Source: Thermanaerothrix daxensis (lineage in GTDB: Bacteria; Chloroflexota; Anaerolineae; Anaerolineales; Anaerolineaceae). Taken from it: DNA of 64,000 nt. A program made the translations under genes and the position numbers. Where the stretch lies: assembly GCF_001306145.1 (NCBI RefSeq), contig NZ_LGKO01000005.1, forward strand, positions 682,001 to 746,000, read 5' to 3'. Below, piece after piece: positions 25,421 to 35,366 of the stretch. The notes below the pieces were generated by a model, which saw only the letters and a list, made by a program, of their open reading frames with translations, did not search any database and was not told where the DNA came from. Each line of letters opens with the position of its first letter. Position 1 is the first letter of the stretch.

Positions 25421-27607
25421 ATGAAGGAACCCACCATTCTGGATTTCGTAAAAGCCTTGCTGACTCCCTGGCGGGGCAGGCCACCGGCCATACCCCCGTT
25501 AGAAGAACCCTCGATAACGTCCCCTTTGCCCCCTTCGGACGAAGAAGTTGTTGTAGTTTCCACGGAAGTTCCTTCTGCACCTGAACCTGGCCCCGCTAAG
25601 AAACCGGCTCCACAGCATGAAGCGAGTGAACCTTTTCGGGTGCCCTGGTTGAGTTTGTCTGCAGTGGGGCTGGCACTTTTAGCGCAAGCCCTGCTGGAAC
25701 CCCCACGGGAAGGATCCCCTCTGGTGGCAGTGGGGATTTATGGACTGGCGCTGGTGGCTTTGCTAGCGGCAATCTGGAAGCGCGAATGGCAGATACCGGT
25801 CCTTGAGAATGAGACACCGCCCACGGTCTTGCCACTCAAAGTGCGAACCCGGGCTGCGTTGCTGGCTGCGGGGTTAATGCCGTTCGCTTTCCTGGCATTA
25901 GGAGGCAATCGTTTTACCCCCCTCAACCTGATTTTATGGTTGGGGTGCCTGGCGGCAACCCTGGTTGCCTTTTTACTCCCTGTGTCGTCGGGAAGAGGGT
26001 TGCGGGACTGGCTCAACAAACTGCGCCAATCGCGCTGGACTATCTCGATTTCGCGCTGGGCTTTGGTATTGGCTCTGGCCACACTGGTGGTGGCCTTTTA
26101 CCGGTTTTATCGTCTGGATAGTGTGCTGGGGGAGATGTTTAGCGATCACGCTGAAAAATTGCTCGATGTGGCAGATGTATTACAAGGTCAGACCTCAATT
26201 TTCTTCCCACGCAATACCGGACGGGAAGCATTTCAAATGTATCTGACTGCCTTGATCGCCGTAGTGGCCGGTACGGGGCTCTCCTTCATAAGCCTGAAGA
26301 TAGGTACAGCCCTGGCGGGTATGGCTGCACTCCCCTTCATTTACTTACTGGGCAAAGAACTCGGAGGAAAATGGGTGGGGTTGGTAGCGTTCCTTCTGGC
26401 CGGGGTGGCTTACTGGCCGAATGTCATCTCCCGGGTGGGATTGCGCTTTCCGCTCTATCCAATGGCTGTTGCGCCAGCACTGTATTTCCTCATTCGGGGA
26501 CTGCGACATGGCCAGCGCAATGATTTTATCTGGGCCGGATTGGCCTTGGGAATTGGGCTGCACGGGTACAGCCCAACTCGTCTTCTACCTTTTGTCATGG
26601 GACTGGCAGTAGGGTTGTATTTGCTCCACCGGCATTCCCGAGGGCGCCGCTGGGCTACGGTGTGGGCTTTTGGGGCGCTGGCTTTTACTGCATTGGTGGT
26701 TTTTCTGCCGCTTCTGCGTTACATGGTGGAGCAACCCGATATGTTCGCCTTTCGGGCGATGACACGGCTTAGTGCGGTCGAGCGCCCTTACCCTGCGCCG
26801 GTTTGGCAAATCTTCCTGAGCAATCTATGGAAGGCCCTCATCATGTTTTTCTACGATAATGGGAGTATTTGGGTGCATTCCATTCCCGGTCGTCCGGCGC
26901 TGGATCTGTTCACCGCAGCGTTTTATTTCCTTGGTCTTGTCATCATTGTGCTTCGTTATGTGCGTGAACGCCATTGGGTTGATATTTTTCTTTTGCTCTC
27001 CGTACCCATGCTGATGATGCCCTCGATTCTCTCGCTGGCCTTTCCTGAGGAAAACCCCTCGCTCAACCGAACTGGTGGAGCAATTGTTCCGGTGTTCATC
27101 ATTGCAGCCATTGGGTTGGTTACCTTTTTGCAGACGTTGAAGAACCATGTTCACCCTCGCTGGGGACAGGTGTTCAGTGGGCTGGTGGGAGTGGGGCTCC
27201 TGGCCGCGGTTGGTTATCAGAATTTCGACCTGGTATTTCGACAATTTGACCGCCAGTTCATGGCGGGTGCCTGGAATACTTCGCAGATTGGGCATGTCAT
27301 CCGTGCTTTCGCCGATTCCATTGGCAATCCTGATACGGCCTACGTTGTGCCTTACCCTTATTGGGTGGACACTCGATTGGTGGGGATCAATGCGGGTTAC
27401 CCGCTTAAAGATTATGCGTTGTGGCCTGAGGATTTCGAGAAAACGCTTGAGCAGCCAGGGCCCAAGCTCTTCATTCTCAAACCCGAAGACCAGGCAGCGC
27501 TGGAAAAATTACGTGCGCTTTATCCGGCAGGTTCCCTCTATTACTATGATAGTCACCGCGAAGGGAAGGATTTTTTGATTTTCTTTGTTCCTCCCCAGAC
27601 TCCCTGA
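25421..27607 (+). CDS. GT39-like (GT-C) membrane glycosyltransferase
   Basis: A 728-residue polytopic protein. The first ~80 residues are Pro/Glu-rich and soluble; then about a dozen TM helices. The DSVLGEMFSDHAEKL segment (residues ~230-245), following a YRFYRLD TM end, resembles the D-E loop of ArnT/PMT-like GT-C enzymes that use polyprenyl-phosphate sugars. The C-terminal ~130 residues are an extracytoplasmic-looking domain ending LKPEDQAALEKLRALYPAG. Probably transfers a sugar from a polyprenyl phosphate donor on the outer face. It is followed by two similar large proteins with small gaps (20 and 8 bases). Confidence 0.82.
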   Translation: MKEPTILDFVKALLTPWRGRPPAIPPLEEPSITSPLPPSDEEVVVVSTEVPSAPEPGPAKKPAPQHEASEPFRVPWLSLSAVGLALLAQALLEPPREGSPLVAVGIYGLALVALLAAIWKREWQIPVLENETPPTVLPLKVRTRAALLAAGLMPFAFLALGGNRFTPLNLILWLGCLAATLVAFLLPVSSGRGLRDWLNKLRQSRWTISISRWALVLALATLVVAFYRFYRLDSVLGEMFSDHAEKLLDVADVLQGQTSIFFPRNTGREAFQMYLTALIAVVAGTGLSFISLKIGTALAGMAALPFIYLLGKELGGKWVGLVAFLLAGVAYWPNVISRVGLRFPLYPMAVAPALYFLIRGLRHGQRNDFIWAGLALGIGLHGYSPTRLLPFVMGLAVGLYLLHRHSRGRRWATVWAFGALAFTALVVFLPLLRYMVEQPDMFAFRAMTRLSAVERPYPAPVWQIFLSNLWKALIMFFYDNGSIWVHSIPGRPALDLFTAAFYFLGLVIIVLRYVRERHWVDIFLLLSVPMLMMPSILSLAFPEENPSLNRTGGAIVPVFIIAAIGLVTFLQTLKNHVHPRWGQVFSGLVGVGLLAAVGYQNFDLVFRQFDRQFMAGAWNTSQIGHVIRAFADSIGNPDTAYVVPYPYWVDTRLVGINAGYPLKDYALWPEDFEKTLEQPGPKLFILKPEDQAALEKLRALYPAGSLYYYDSHREGKDFLIFFVPPQTP

Positions 27608-27627
27608 GAGACAAGAACGAGCCGACT

Positions 27628-30600
27628 ATGACCACAACACCTGACGACGAAAAAGGCCATTCACACCCGACGCATCGTAGATTGTTCTGGGATGCGCTGT
27701 TAATCCTTATTCTGCTGGTAGGGGCTTATTTCCGCCTGGTGGGATTGGATTGGGATGAGGAGCAACATCTTCATCCCGATGAGCGTTTTATGACCATGGT
27801 TGCCAGTTCGGTGCGGTCCCCCGGCAGTCTGGCAGAGTATTTCAACACGGCTACCTCTCCCCTTAATCCCCATGTTGTTGGATATGGTTTTTATGTGTAT
27901 GGTACGCTTCCTTTATTCCTGGTGCGGTGGGTGGGTGAAGCGCTTGGAAAAACCGGCTACGGGGAAATCTACCTGGTGGGACGAGTGCTTTCGGCTCTGG
28001 CGGATCTTTTTACCGTATTTCTTGTTTATCACATTGCGCGGCACCTTTATCGCCGAACCGGTTTGGGGGTATTGGCGGCAGCGTTCGCTGCCCTGGCTGT
28101 GCTGCAAATTCAACTGTCCCACTACTTTACCGTGGATACGTTCGCCAACGCCTTCCTTTACTTGGCTTTCTATGCAGCCGTGCGGGTGATGACTGCTCCG
28201 TTACCCGAGGATTCTCAGGGCACTCCCATGGCTTCGGGGATGCGAGAGCCGGTAGGCTTTTATTTGCTGTTTGGGGTGGGACTGGGGCTGGCATTGGCGT
28301 CCAAGGTAAGCACATTACCGGTTGCCGTTTTGCTCCCGCTGGCAGTTTTGATTCGCTTCTCACGGCTTCCTGCGGATTCGCGTTACGCAATTGGGACAGG
28401 AATGGTGCGTAACCTTCTGCTGGCAGTGGGGGTGGCCTTCCTGTGCTTTCGTGTTTTTCAGCCCTATGCTTTTAGCGGGCCCGGATTCTGGGGGCTTGCC
28501 ATTAACCCGCGCTGGGTAGATAACCTGCGCGAATTGAGCAACCTTAGCAATGGAGATGTGGATTTCCCACCCGCGTTGCAGTGGGCCCGGCGTCCGGTTA
28601 CCTTTGCCTGGGAAAACATGGTCAAATGGGGGCTGGGACTCCCCCTGGGGATTTTGGCCTGGGCAGGTTTTTTGTGGATGGGTAACCGCATTATCAAAGG
28701 AGAATGGCGTGAGCACCTTTTGTTGTGGGGATGGACGGGGCTGTATTTCACCTGGCAGAGTTTGAACTTCACGCGTGCGATGCGTTATCAACTCCCGGTT
28801 TACCCGGCGTTGGCGGTCATCGCCGCCTGGGCCGTGACCATGTGGTGGGAGAAAGGTCAATCCTCTATGATCGCTGTTCGTTCACACCCAAAAAGGCATC
28901 AAGTGCTTGCGCTTGGGCTGGGAGGGTTGGTGCTGGTTGGGACGTTCTTATGGGCTTTTGCGTTTACCCGTATCTACACGCGCCCGGTAACTCGTGTAGC
29001 CGCCAGCCGTTGGATTTACCAAAACGTGCCCGGGCCAATTAGCCTGCAAATTCAATCTGAGACTGGGGTGCTTAATCAACCGTTGCCGGTACGGGCCGGG
29101 GCCTCCCTTACCGCCGCGCAGCCTCTACGCTGGGCATTCACTCCCACAGAATCATGGATGGTCTCGCAGATATGGTTCGCGGCCATTTACGATCCTTCTC
29201 TTGGAACGGATCCGAAGACCGTGCAGATTCTCCTCGGTACAGATGAAGGGGAGGGGGCTGTTCTGGCAGTACGCCAGGTGACCGACACGTTTGCCGTTTC
29301 CGAAGATCAGAGTGCACGCGTTGTTGCTCTGGAGACTCCGGTTCGACTCGATGCGGGTCGGTCCTACTGGCTGGAGGTGCGCCTGGAGAGCCAGGGATAT
29401 TTACTGCGCTTGAACGGGGCCATTCAATTAGGAAGTGAACAGGTTCCCCAACGGCTTACCGTCATTCCGGATCTGGTAGAGCCATTGCGCCCGGGTCAGG
29501 GTTGGGTGATTCCCTTTGTTTCTACCCAAACGGGAACGCTAACAAGTATATGGCTGAACCGGATTGTAGATTGGAGGGGATTGGATGAAACCCAAACCTT
29601 GCGCCTTCAGGTAATGGATTCGGCTACTGGGAGTACCCTGGCCACGGAAGAGATCCAAGGCACGTTTAAGGCCCAAGGGGATCCACGGGGTGAACCCTAT
29701 CTACTTACACTGAAAACACCCATTCGGATGGAAAAAGATAAGGGGTACCTTCTAACCCTGGATGTTATAGCCGGTGAGGGTGAGATTGCCATCTATGGTA
29801 GCGCGCCGGCTCACGAATCTACCTGGGATGATGGTCTCCCGTTGCGCATGGATGGCTATGATCCTTACGGGGGAATTTACCGCGGTGGCTTGAATTTTGA
29901 AATGTATTGGGATGATAATGAAGAGAAACTGGCACGCTTTCTCTCCATTCTTGACCAGGCGGATTATATCTTCATCACCTCGAATCGCCAGTGGGGCACT
30001 ACGACCCGCGTGCCAGAGCGTTATCCGTTGACGACGGTTTATTACCGAAATCTGCTGGGATGCCCGGAAGATAAGTCCATCCTTTGGTGTTACAGCGTAG
30101 CCCAGCCAGGCATGTTTGAAGGAAACCTGGGTTTTGAGTTGATCCGGGTGTTCCAGAGCGATCCTAACCTGGGGCCGCTCAAATTTAACACCCAATTTGC
30201 CGAAGAAGCCTTTACGGTTTATGATCATCCCAAAGTCTTGATCTTCAAAAAGCGGGCTGATTACAACCCGGCCCAGGTGCACGCAGTGTTGGGAAGTGCG
30301 GACCTGAGCAAGGTCATTCGCCTGACACCGCGCAAGTTTAAGTCCTACCCGGCGACCCTAATGCTCCCGCTGGAACGCTGGATTCAACAGGTCAGAGGAG
30401 GAACCTGGTCCGCCTTTTTTGACACTTCGGCCTGGTACAATCGTTACCCCGGCTTGGGGTTGGTGTTCTGGTATCTCGTACTCTCGGTATTGGGATGGGT
30501 GGTTTACCCGCTGGGGCGTCTGGTTTTTGGCTACCTGCCGGATCGAGGATATCCCCTGTTGCGAATTTTGGCATTGCTGTGTCTGGGGTGGGGAGTATGG

Positions 30601-32901
30601 GTGTTGGGTTCATTTGGGGTGCCATTTACCCCTCTCACAGTATCGTTTACGGCTGTTGGGCTTTTGGGACTTAACCTGGGGCTAGGCTTTTTACAGCGCA
30701 AAGCAATTTTTCAGGAACTGCGCCAGGGATGGCGGTACATTCTACGGGTTGAAGCCATGGCCCTGGCGTTCTTTCTCTTCTTCCTGTTGGTCCGCCTGGG
30801 CAACCCGGACTTGTGGCACCCCTACAAGGGGGGCGAGAAGCCAATGGATTTCTCCTACTTCAACGCGGTGATCAAAAGCACCACGTTCCCACCCTATGAC
30901 CCCTGGTTCGCGGGTGGATACATCAATTATTACTACTTTGGGTTCGTCCTGGCGGCTGTGCCGACGAAGTGGTTGGGGATTGTCCCGTCCATAGCCTACA
31001 ATTTGATCTTGCCCTCATTTTTTGCCTTTGTGGCGCTGGGGGCTTTTAGTGCGGGTTTCAACCTGGTTTACTGGGCAAATGCACGCCGGTCTCATGATGC
31101 TCCTGGGGATTCCTATTGGGCGGAAGCCAGGCCGTGGTTGGGGGGATTGGCAGCGGCAGTGGGGGTGTTGATTCTGGGCAACCTGGGCACGGTGCGCATG
31201 ATCTGGCAGGGGTTGCAGCGGTTAGTGGCTCCCAATGGGCAAATTGAAGGGGCAAATTTTATTCAGCAGGCGATTTGGGCAATGCAGGGGTTGGGACGCT
31301 TGATTGCAGGTGCTCATTTGCCTTATGCCCCGGGGGATTGGTACTGGATTCCGAGCCGTGTTTACCCGGGGGAGCCGATTACGGAGTTTCCGTTTTTCAC
31401 CTTTCTGTACGCTGATCCTCACGCGCACTTGTTCGCTCTGCCTCTGACCCTCCTGGCTCTGGGGTGGGGGTTGGCAGTGCTCTTTGCCGGTTGGCGTTGG
31501 ATACGCTCTGAGGAGGGTGTGCAATGGCCGTTGCGGGTGCTGGGGCTCTTTTTCTTGGGGGGATTGATTATCGGGGCTCTGCGGCCGACCAACACCTGGG
31601 ATTTGCCCACCTACTTGGGGTTGGCTCTGCTTGCCGTGATTTTCAGCGGCTGGCAAAATGGCGACCTTCCTGAGGGTTGGTGTCCCTATTTCTCGCCACA
31701 GATCAGACGCTGGATTGCAGTGGGGGTGGCTTCACTAGCGCTTACGGGGTTGGCGTTGTGGCTTTATGCGCCATTCAGTCACTGGTATGGGCAAGCATAT
31801 GCCGCCATTGATTTATGGCGCGGGGCCCGCTCACCTTTCTGGTCCTATCTAACTCATTGGGGCGTATTCCTGTTTGTTCTGGTGTTCTGGTACGGTTGGG
31901 AAACCTACGTGTGGATGGCAACGACACCTCTTTCGGCAATACGTCGCATCTACCCGTACCGTTATGCGCTTATGATTGGAGGGATAATCTATGTGGGGGC
32001 AATGGTTTATTTGACCCGGGGACTGGGGATTGAAATTGCTTGGTTGGTCATGGCCCTGGTGCTATGGGCTGGGTTGTTGCTCCTGCGTTCGCATCAAGAT
32101 CACGCCAGGCGAGCAGTCCTGGTGATGAGCGCGGCGGCGTTGACACTCACGCTGGCGGTCGAACTGGTGGTTTTGCGGGGGGATATCGGCCGCATGAACA
32201 CGGTGTTCAAATTCTATCTCCAGGCGTGGGTGTTGTTGGGCGTTAGCGCGGCAGCGGCTCTGACCTGGTTATGGTCGGTGGTGCCACGCTTCTGGAAGCC
32301 GGCCTGGCAGAATGTATGGAAAGTGGGGTTGGGGCTTCTCGTCGGTGGGGCACTCCTCTTTCCGCTTTTGGGTGGAGCGGATAAAATTCGGGATCGCATG
32401 AGTCCAAATGCCCCCCACTCCCTTGATGGTATGGCTTACATGCCGTTTTCAACCTATTGGGAGGGTGAGCACACTCTGGATCTGAGTCAGGATTATCGTG
32501 CCATCCGCTGGATGCAGGAGACGGTCCAGGGATCTCCTGTGATTGTAGAGGCGAATGTTCCTGAATACCGTTGGGGAAACCGCTTTACGATTTACACTGG
32601 TTTGCCGGGGGTGGTGGGTTGGAACTGGCACCAACGTCAACAACGAGCCCTTCTGCCTGACACCTGGGTCACCGAGCGTGTGGCGGCCATTGCGGCCTTC
32701 TACAATACAATGGATCTGGAAGAGGCCCGGCGCTTCCTGGATCGGTATCAGGTTATTTATATTATTGTGGGACAATTGGAGAAAGCGGTTTATCAGGCCG
32801 AGGGGTTGGCAAAGTTTGAGACCCAGGAGGGCAGATTATGGCGACGGGTGTATCAGGATGCCGACACCGCTATTTACCAGGTGATCCGTCTGGGTAAGTG
32901 A
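27628..32901 (+). CDS. Giant GT39-like / Chlor_Arch_YYY (DUF2298) fusion membrane protein
   Basis: A 1757-residue protein made of two halves. The N-terminal ~420 residues look like a PMT/GT39-type GT-C module (LVGLDWDEEQHLHPDERFM near residue 45 carries the D-E motif). A soluble region at ~430-900 is rich in beta structure (LQIQSETGVL, ITLDV-like repeats). The C-terminal ~850 residues begin with TM segments and contain YINYYYFGFVL at about residue 1100, the signature of the Chlor_Arch_YYY family known from Chloroflexi and archaea. I infer a cell-envelope glycan or glycoprotein role; function is uncharacterised. No frameshift is seen. The following gene overlaps its stop or starts 8 bases after it. 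Confidence 0.85.
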   Translation: MTTTPDDEKGHSHPTHRRLFWDALLILILLVGAYFRLVGLDWDEEQHLHPDERFMTMVASSVRSPGSLAEYFNTATSPLNPHVVGYGFYVYGTLPLFLVRWVGEALGKTGYGEIYLVGRVLSALADLFTVFLVYHIARHLYRRTGLGVLAAAFAALAVLQIQLSHYFTVDTFANAFLYLAFYAAVRVMTAPLPEDSQGTPMASGMREPVGFYLLFGVGLGLALASKVSTLPVAVLLPLAVLIRFSRLPADSRYAIGTGMVRNLLLAVGVAFLCFRVFQPYAFSGPGFWGLAINPRWVDNLRELSNLSNGDVDFPPALQWARRPVTFAWENMVKWGLGLPLGILAWAGFLWMGNRIIKGEWREHLLLWGWTGLYFTWQSLNFTRAMRYQLPVYPALAVIAAWAVTMWWEKGQSSMIAVRSHPKRHQVLALGLGGLVLVGTFLWAFAFTRIYTRPVTRVAASRWIYQNVPGPISLQIQSETGVLNQPLPVRAGASLTAAQPLRWAFTPTESWMVSQIWFAAIYDPSLGTDPKTVQILLGTDEGEGAVLAVRQVTDTFAVSEDQSARVVALETPVRLDAGRSYWLEVRLESQGYLLRLNGAIQLGSEQVPQRLTVIPDLVEPLRPGQGWVIPFVSTQTGTLTSIWLNRIVDWRGLDETQTLRLQVMDSATGSTLATEEIQGTFKAQGDPRGEPYLLTLKTPIRMEKDKGYLLTLDVIAGEGEIAIYGSAPAHESTWDDGLPLRMDGYDPYGGIYRGGLNFEMYWDDNEEKLARFLSILDQADYIFITSNRQWGTTTRVPERYPLTTVYYRNLLGCPEDKSILWCYSVAQPGMFEGNLGFELIRVFQSDPNLGPLKFNTQFAEEAFTVYDHPKVLIFKKRADYNPAQVHAVLGSADLSKVIRLTPRKFKSYPATLMLPLERWIQQVRGGTWSAFFDTSAWYNRYPGLGLVFWYLVLSVLGWVVYPLGRLVFGYLPDRGYPLLRILALLCLGWGVWVLGSFGVPFTPLTVSFTAVGLLGLNLGLGFLQRKAIFQELRQGWRYILRVEAMALAFFLFFLLVRLGNPDLWHPYKGGEKPMDFSYFNAVIKSTTFPPYDPWFAGGYINYYYFGFVLAAVPTKWLGIVPSIAYNLILPSFFAFVALGAFSAGFNLVYWANARRSHDAPGDSYWAEARPWLGGLAAAVGVLILGNLGTVRMIWQGLQRLVAPNGQIEGANFIQQAIWAMQGLGRLIAGAHLPYAPGDWYWIPSRVYPGEPITEFPFFTFLYADPHAHLFALPLTLLALGWGLAVLFAGWRWIRSEEGVQWPLRVLGLFFLGGLIIGALRPTNTWDLPTYLGLALLAVIFSGWQNGDLPEGWCPYFSPQIRRWIAVGVASLALTGLALWLYAPFSHWYGQAYAAIDLWRGARSPFWSYLTHWGVFLFVLVFWYGWETYVWMATTPLSAIRRIYPYRYALMIGGIIYVGAMVYLTRGLGIEIAWLVMALVLWAGLLLLRSHQDHARRAVLVMSAAALTLTLAVELVVLRGDIGRMNTVFKFYLQAWVLLGVSAAAALTWLWSVVPRFWKPAWQNVWKVGLGLLVGGALLFPLLGGADKIRDRMSPNAPHSLDGMAYMPFSTYWEGEHTLDLSQDYRAIRWMQETVQGSPVIVEANVPEYRWGNRFTIYTGLPGVVGWNWHQRQQRALLPDTWVTERVAAIAAFYNTMDLEEARRFLDRYQVIYIIVGQLEKAVYQAEGLAKFETQEGRLWRRVYQDADTAIYQVIRLGK

Positions 32902-32909
32902 GGGTAAGC

Positions 32910-34664
32910 ATGAGCATATCGCATGAGAAGCAGGAGCCACAATCCTCAGCCAGGTTAGGGGCGGGCATTTTTATCGGCGTATTTCTGTTGGGGCTGGTGT
33001 TGCGGTTGATTGCCCTGGACCAGCATCCTTTGAGTGAAACCGAAGCACACCTGGCTTTACAGGCCTATGCATTGGCGCAGGGGCAGTCAGTCCCTGATCT
33101 GGCAGGCCAGCCTGGTTATCTCCTCCCTACGGCACTGGCATTTTTCCTCCTTGGGGCGCGGGAAGCCACCGCGCGGTTCTGGCCAGCGTTATGGGGAATC
33201 TTGGTAGTGGGCCTGCCCTGGTTACTAAGGCGCCAATTGGGCCAGCCCTTGGCAATCCTTTTGGCGCTGGGTCTGGCGCTGGATGCGGGTCTGGTGGCGA
33301 CTTCGCGCCTGGCCACGGCTGATAGTCTCGCCCTGTGGAGTTTGCTGGGACTGATCACGTTTGCCTGGCGCAGGGAGTGGCGCCTGGCTGGGATTGCACT
33401 GGCATTGGGAGTTCTTTCTGGAGCCTCTTTTTGGCTGGGAGCCCTGATCTTGGGAGCGACCTGGGGGTTCTGGCGCTGGATTGAGGGGTCTTTGGAGGTT
33501 GACGTGCCAGAAACCCCGTATTCGCTTTATGGGGTCAGCCTCAATGGATCTATTCCCTGGCCGCGTCTTGCCATCTCGGCTCTGGTGGCGTTTTTCCTAT
33601 TAGGAAGCGGTCTGGGGATTGTAGGGCGTGGATTGGGTGCGGCGGCTACGGGTTTGGTTGAGTTTCTACGTGGGTGGGCAGCTCAAGGCACCACATCGCC
33701 GGGGTTGCTGGGAATGGCGTTGCTCGTTTATCAACCCTTGGGTTGGGTGTTGGCACTGGGTCAGTGGATGAGGGGGTGGCGCCGTATGTCCCCCCTGGCC
33801 CGTTTATCCACCCTCTGGCTGGGGGTTGGGGTGATCCTGCTGGCAGTTTATCCGGGGCGGCAGGTGAGTCATCTGATCTGGGTGTTGGTGCCGCTGTGGA
33901 TTTTAGCCGCCTCTACGCTGACTCAGTGGCTTGGCGGCTTGCGTGAGATCGAACGAACTTCCCTGTTGGTGGTTGCTACCGCGTATTTCGTCCTTTTGGG
34001 CTATTTGTGGCTCAATCTTGAGGGGCTGGTGCCCGGCAACGTTGATCCCCAGTGGATTTGGGTGCGGGGTTTGGCATTCCTGGGAGCCGTGTTGTTAGGG
34101 GTTGCCCTCTGGTTGGTCGTGGGGTGGTCGTGGGGGATGCAGGTTTCTCGCCAGGGCTTATTCTGGGGAGGCACTGTCTTCCTGGGCCTGCTGGCTTTTT
34201 CGGCCACCTGGCAAGCAGCCGGATTGGGACGGGCGCCCTCGGCCCAGATTTGGGGATCTCAGCCCTACGTAGCCGAGGAGGATTTGCTCCTGAAGACTTT
34301 GGAGGACGTCTCGGAGTGGGTTACTGGACGGCGGGACGCAGTGGATATTCGCGTGGTAGGGATCGAATCGGAGGCGCTTAGATGGGCCCTGCGGCGATTT
34401 TATCACGCAGAGTTTGTCCAAACACTTCCGCCTTTGGAGACTCCTTCGGTGGTAATTACCTCTGAGGTGGCGATGCCGGGAGTCAGTGCCCTTTACCGCG
34501 GGCAGGACTTTGTGTGGCGGGAGACGTCTGACTGGTCGCTCTTCTTGCCAGGAGAGTGGTTATCCTGGATAATATATCGTAAGGCGCCCTTGCAACGCCA
34601 GGCAATTGTTGTGTGGGTACGCGCGGATCGTTTTCCTCAGGTTGTTAACCTTACAAATCCTTAG
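32910..34664 (+). CDS. GT39-like (GT-C) membrane protein
   Basis: A 584-residue polytopic protein with about ten TM helices. It begins with GAGIFIGVFLLGLVLRLIALDQHPLSETEAHLA, whose ETEAH corresponds to the acidic loop of GT-C enzymes. The C-terminal ~150 residues are soluble (GSQPYVAEEDLLLKTLEDVSEW...). Start is ATG 32910 with GAGGG in front; GTG 32898, overlapping the previous stop, is an alternative in the same frame. It ends directly upstream of cmk. With the two upstream genes it makes a three-gene set of large GT-C proteins, probably acting on polyprenyl-linked sugars. Confidence 0.75.
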   Translation: MSISHEKQEPQSSARLGAGIFIGVFLLGLVLRLIALDQHPLSETEAHLALQAYALAQGQSVPDLAGQPGYLLPTALAFFLLGAREATARFWPALWGILVVGLPWLLRRQLGQPLAILLALGLALDAGLVATSRLATADSLALWSLLGLITFAWRREWRLAGIALALGVLSGASFWLGALILGATWGFWRWIEGSLEVDVPETPYSLYGVSLNGSIPWPRLAISALVAFFLLGSGLGIVGRGLGAAATGLVEFLRGWAAQGTTSPGLLGMALLVYQPLGWVLALGQWMRGWRRMSPLARLSTLWLGVGVILLAVYPGRQVSHLIWVLVPLWILAASTLTQWLGGLREIERTSLLVVATAYFVLLGYLWLNLEGLVPGNVDPQWIWVRGLAFLGAVLLGVALWLVVGWSWGMQVSRQGLFWGGTVFLGLLAFSATWQAAGLGRAPSAQIWGSQPYVAEEDLLLKTLEDVSEWVTGRRDAVDIRVVGIESEALRWALRRFYHAEFVQTLPPLETPSVVITSEVAMPGVSALYRGQDFVWRETSDWSLFLPGEWLSWIIYRKAPLQRQAIVVWVRADRFPQVVNLTNP

Positions 34665-34678
34665 TCTTGGGAATTCTC

Positions 34679-35356
34679 ATGGAAGCACCTCCGTTGACCA
34701 TAGCCATTGATGGGCCGGCAGCCTCGGGCAAATCCACAGTCGGAGAACGCTTGGCCAGGGCCCTCGGATATCTCTTCTTTGACACGGGAGTCATGTATCG
34801 TGCGGTTACCTGGGCGGCGCTGCAACGCCTGGGGTCGGTTGAGGATGAGGCGGCGGTGACCCGCCTGGCCGAGACCGTGCAGATTGATGTGCGTCCACCC
34901 AGCCACGAGGATGGACGGCAGGCTGACGTGTGGTTGGATGGCGAAGATGTAACGTGGGCGATTCGGCGCCCAGAAGTGGATCGGTGGGTTTCGCAAGTGG
35001 CGGCTTATCCGGGAGTTCGTCAGGCGATGACTCAGCAACAGCGTCGCATCGGCCTGCGCGGACGAGTGGTGATGATCGGACGGGATATCACCACGGTTGT
35101 ATTGCCGGAGGCTGAAGCCAAAATCTATTTGGATGCCTCGGTGGAGGAGCGTGCTCGTCGGCGCTATTTGGAACGCAAGGCACGCGGGGAAGCGGTCAGT
35201 TATGAAGAAATTCTAGAGGGGTTGCGGCAGCGCGATCATCTGGATTCAACCCGTGAAGTCGCTCCCTTGCGCGTTGCCGCAGATGCCATTGTGATCAACA
35301 CAGATGGGCTGAACGTGGACGAAGTGGTACAGAAAATTTTGGCACGAATCAATTAG
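34679..35356 (+). CDS. cmk: Cytidylate kinase
   Basis: Phosphorylates CMP and dCMP. The P-loop is IDGPAASGKST near the N-terminus, followed by LGYLFFDTGVMYRAVT, and the IGRDITTVVLPEAEAKIYLDAS segment is characteristic. Length is 225 residues from ATG 34679 (TTG 34667 opens the same frame 12 bases earlier). The family's conserved DSTREVAPLR is present near the C-terminus. It is preceded by the GT39-like gene with 14 bases between and followed 10 bases later by the C69 peptidase gene. Confidence 0.96.
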   Translation: MEAPPLTIAIDGPAASGKSTVGERLARALGYLFFDTGVMYRAVTWAALQRLGSVEDEAAVTRLAETVQIDVRPPSHEDGRQADVWLDGEDVTWAIRRPEVDRWVSQVAAYPGVRQAMTQQQRRIGLRGRVVMIGRDITTVVLPEAEAKIYLDASVEERARRRYLERKARGEAVSYEEILEGLRQRDHLDSTREVAPLRVAADAIVINTDGLNVDEVVQKILARIN

Positions 35357-35366
35357 GGGACAGATC

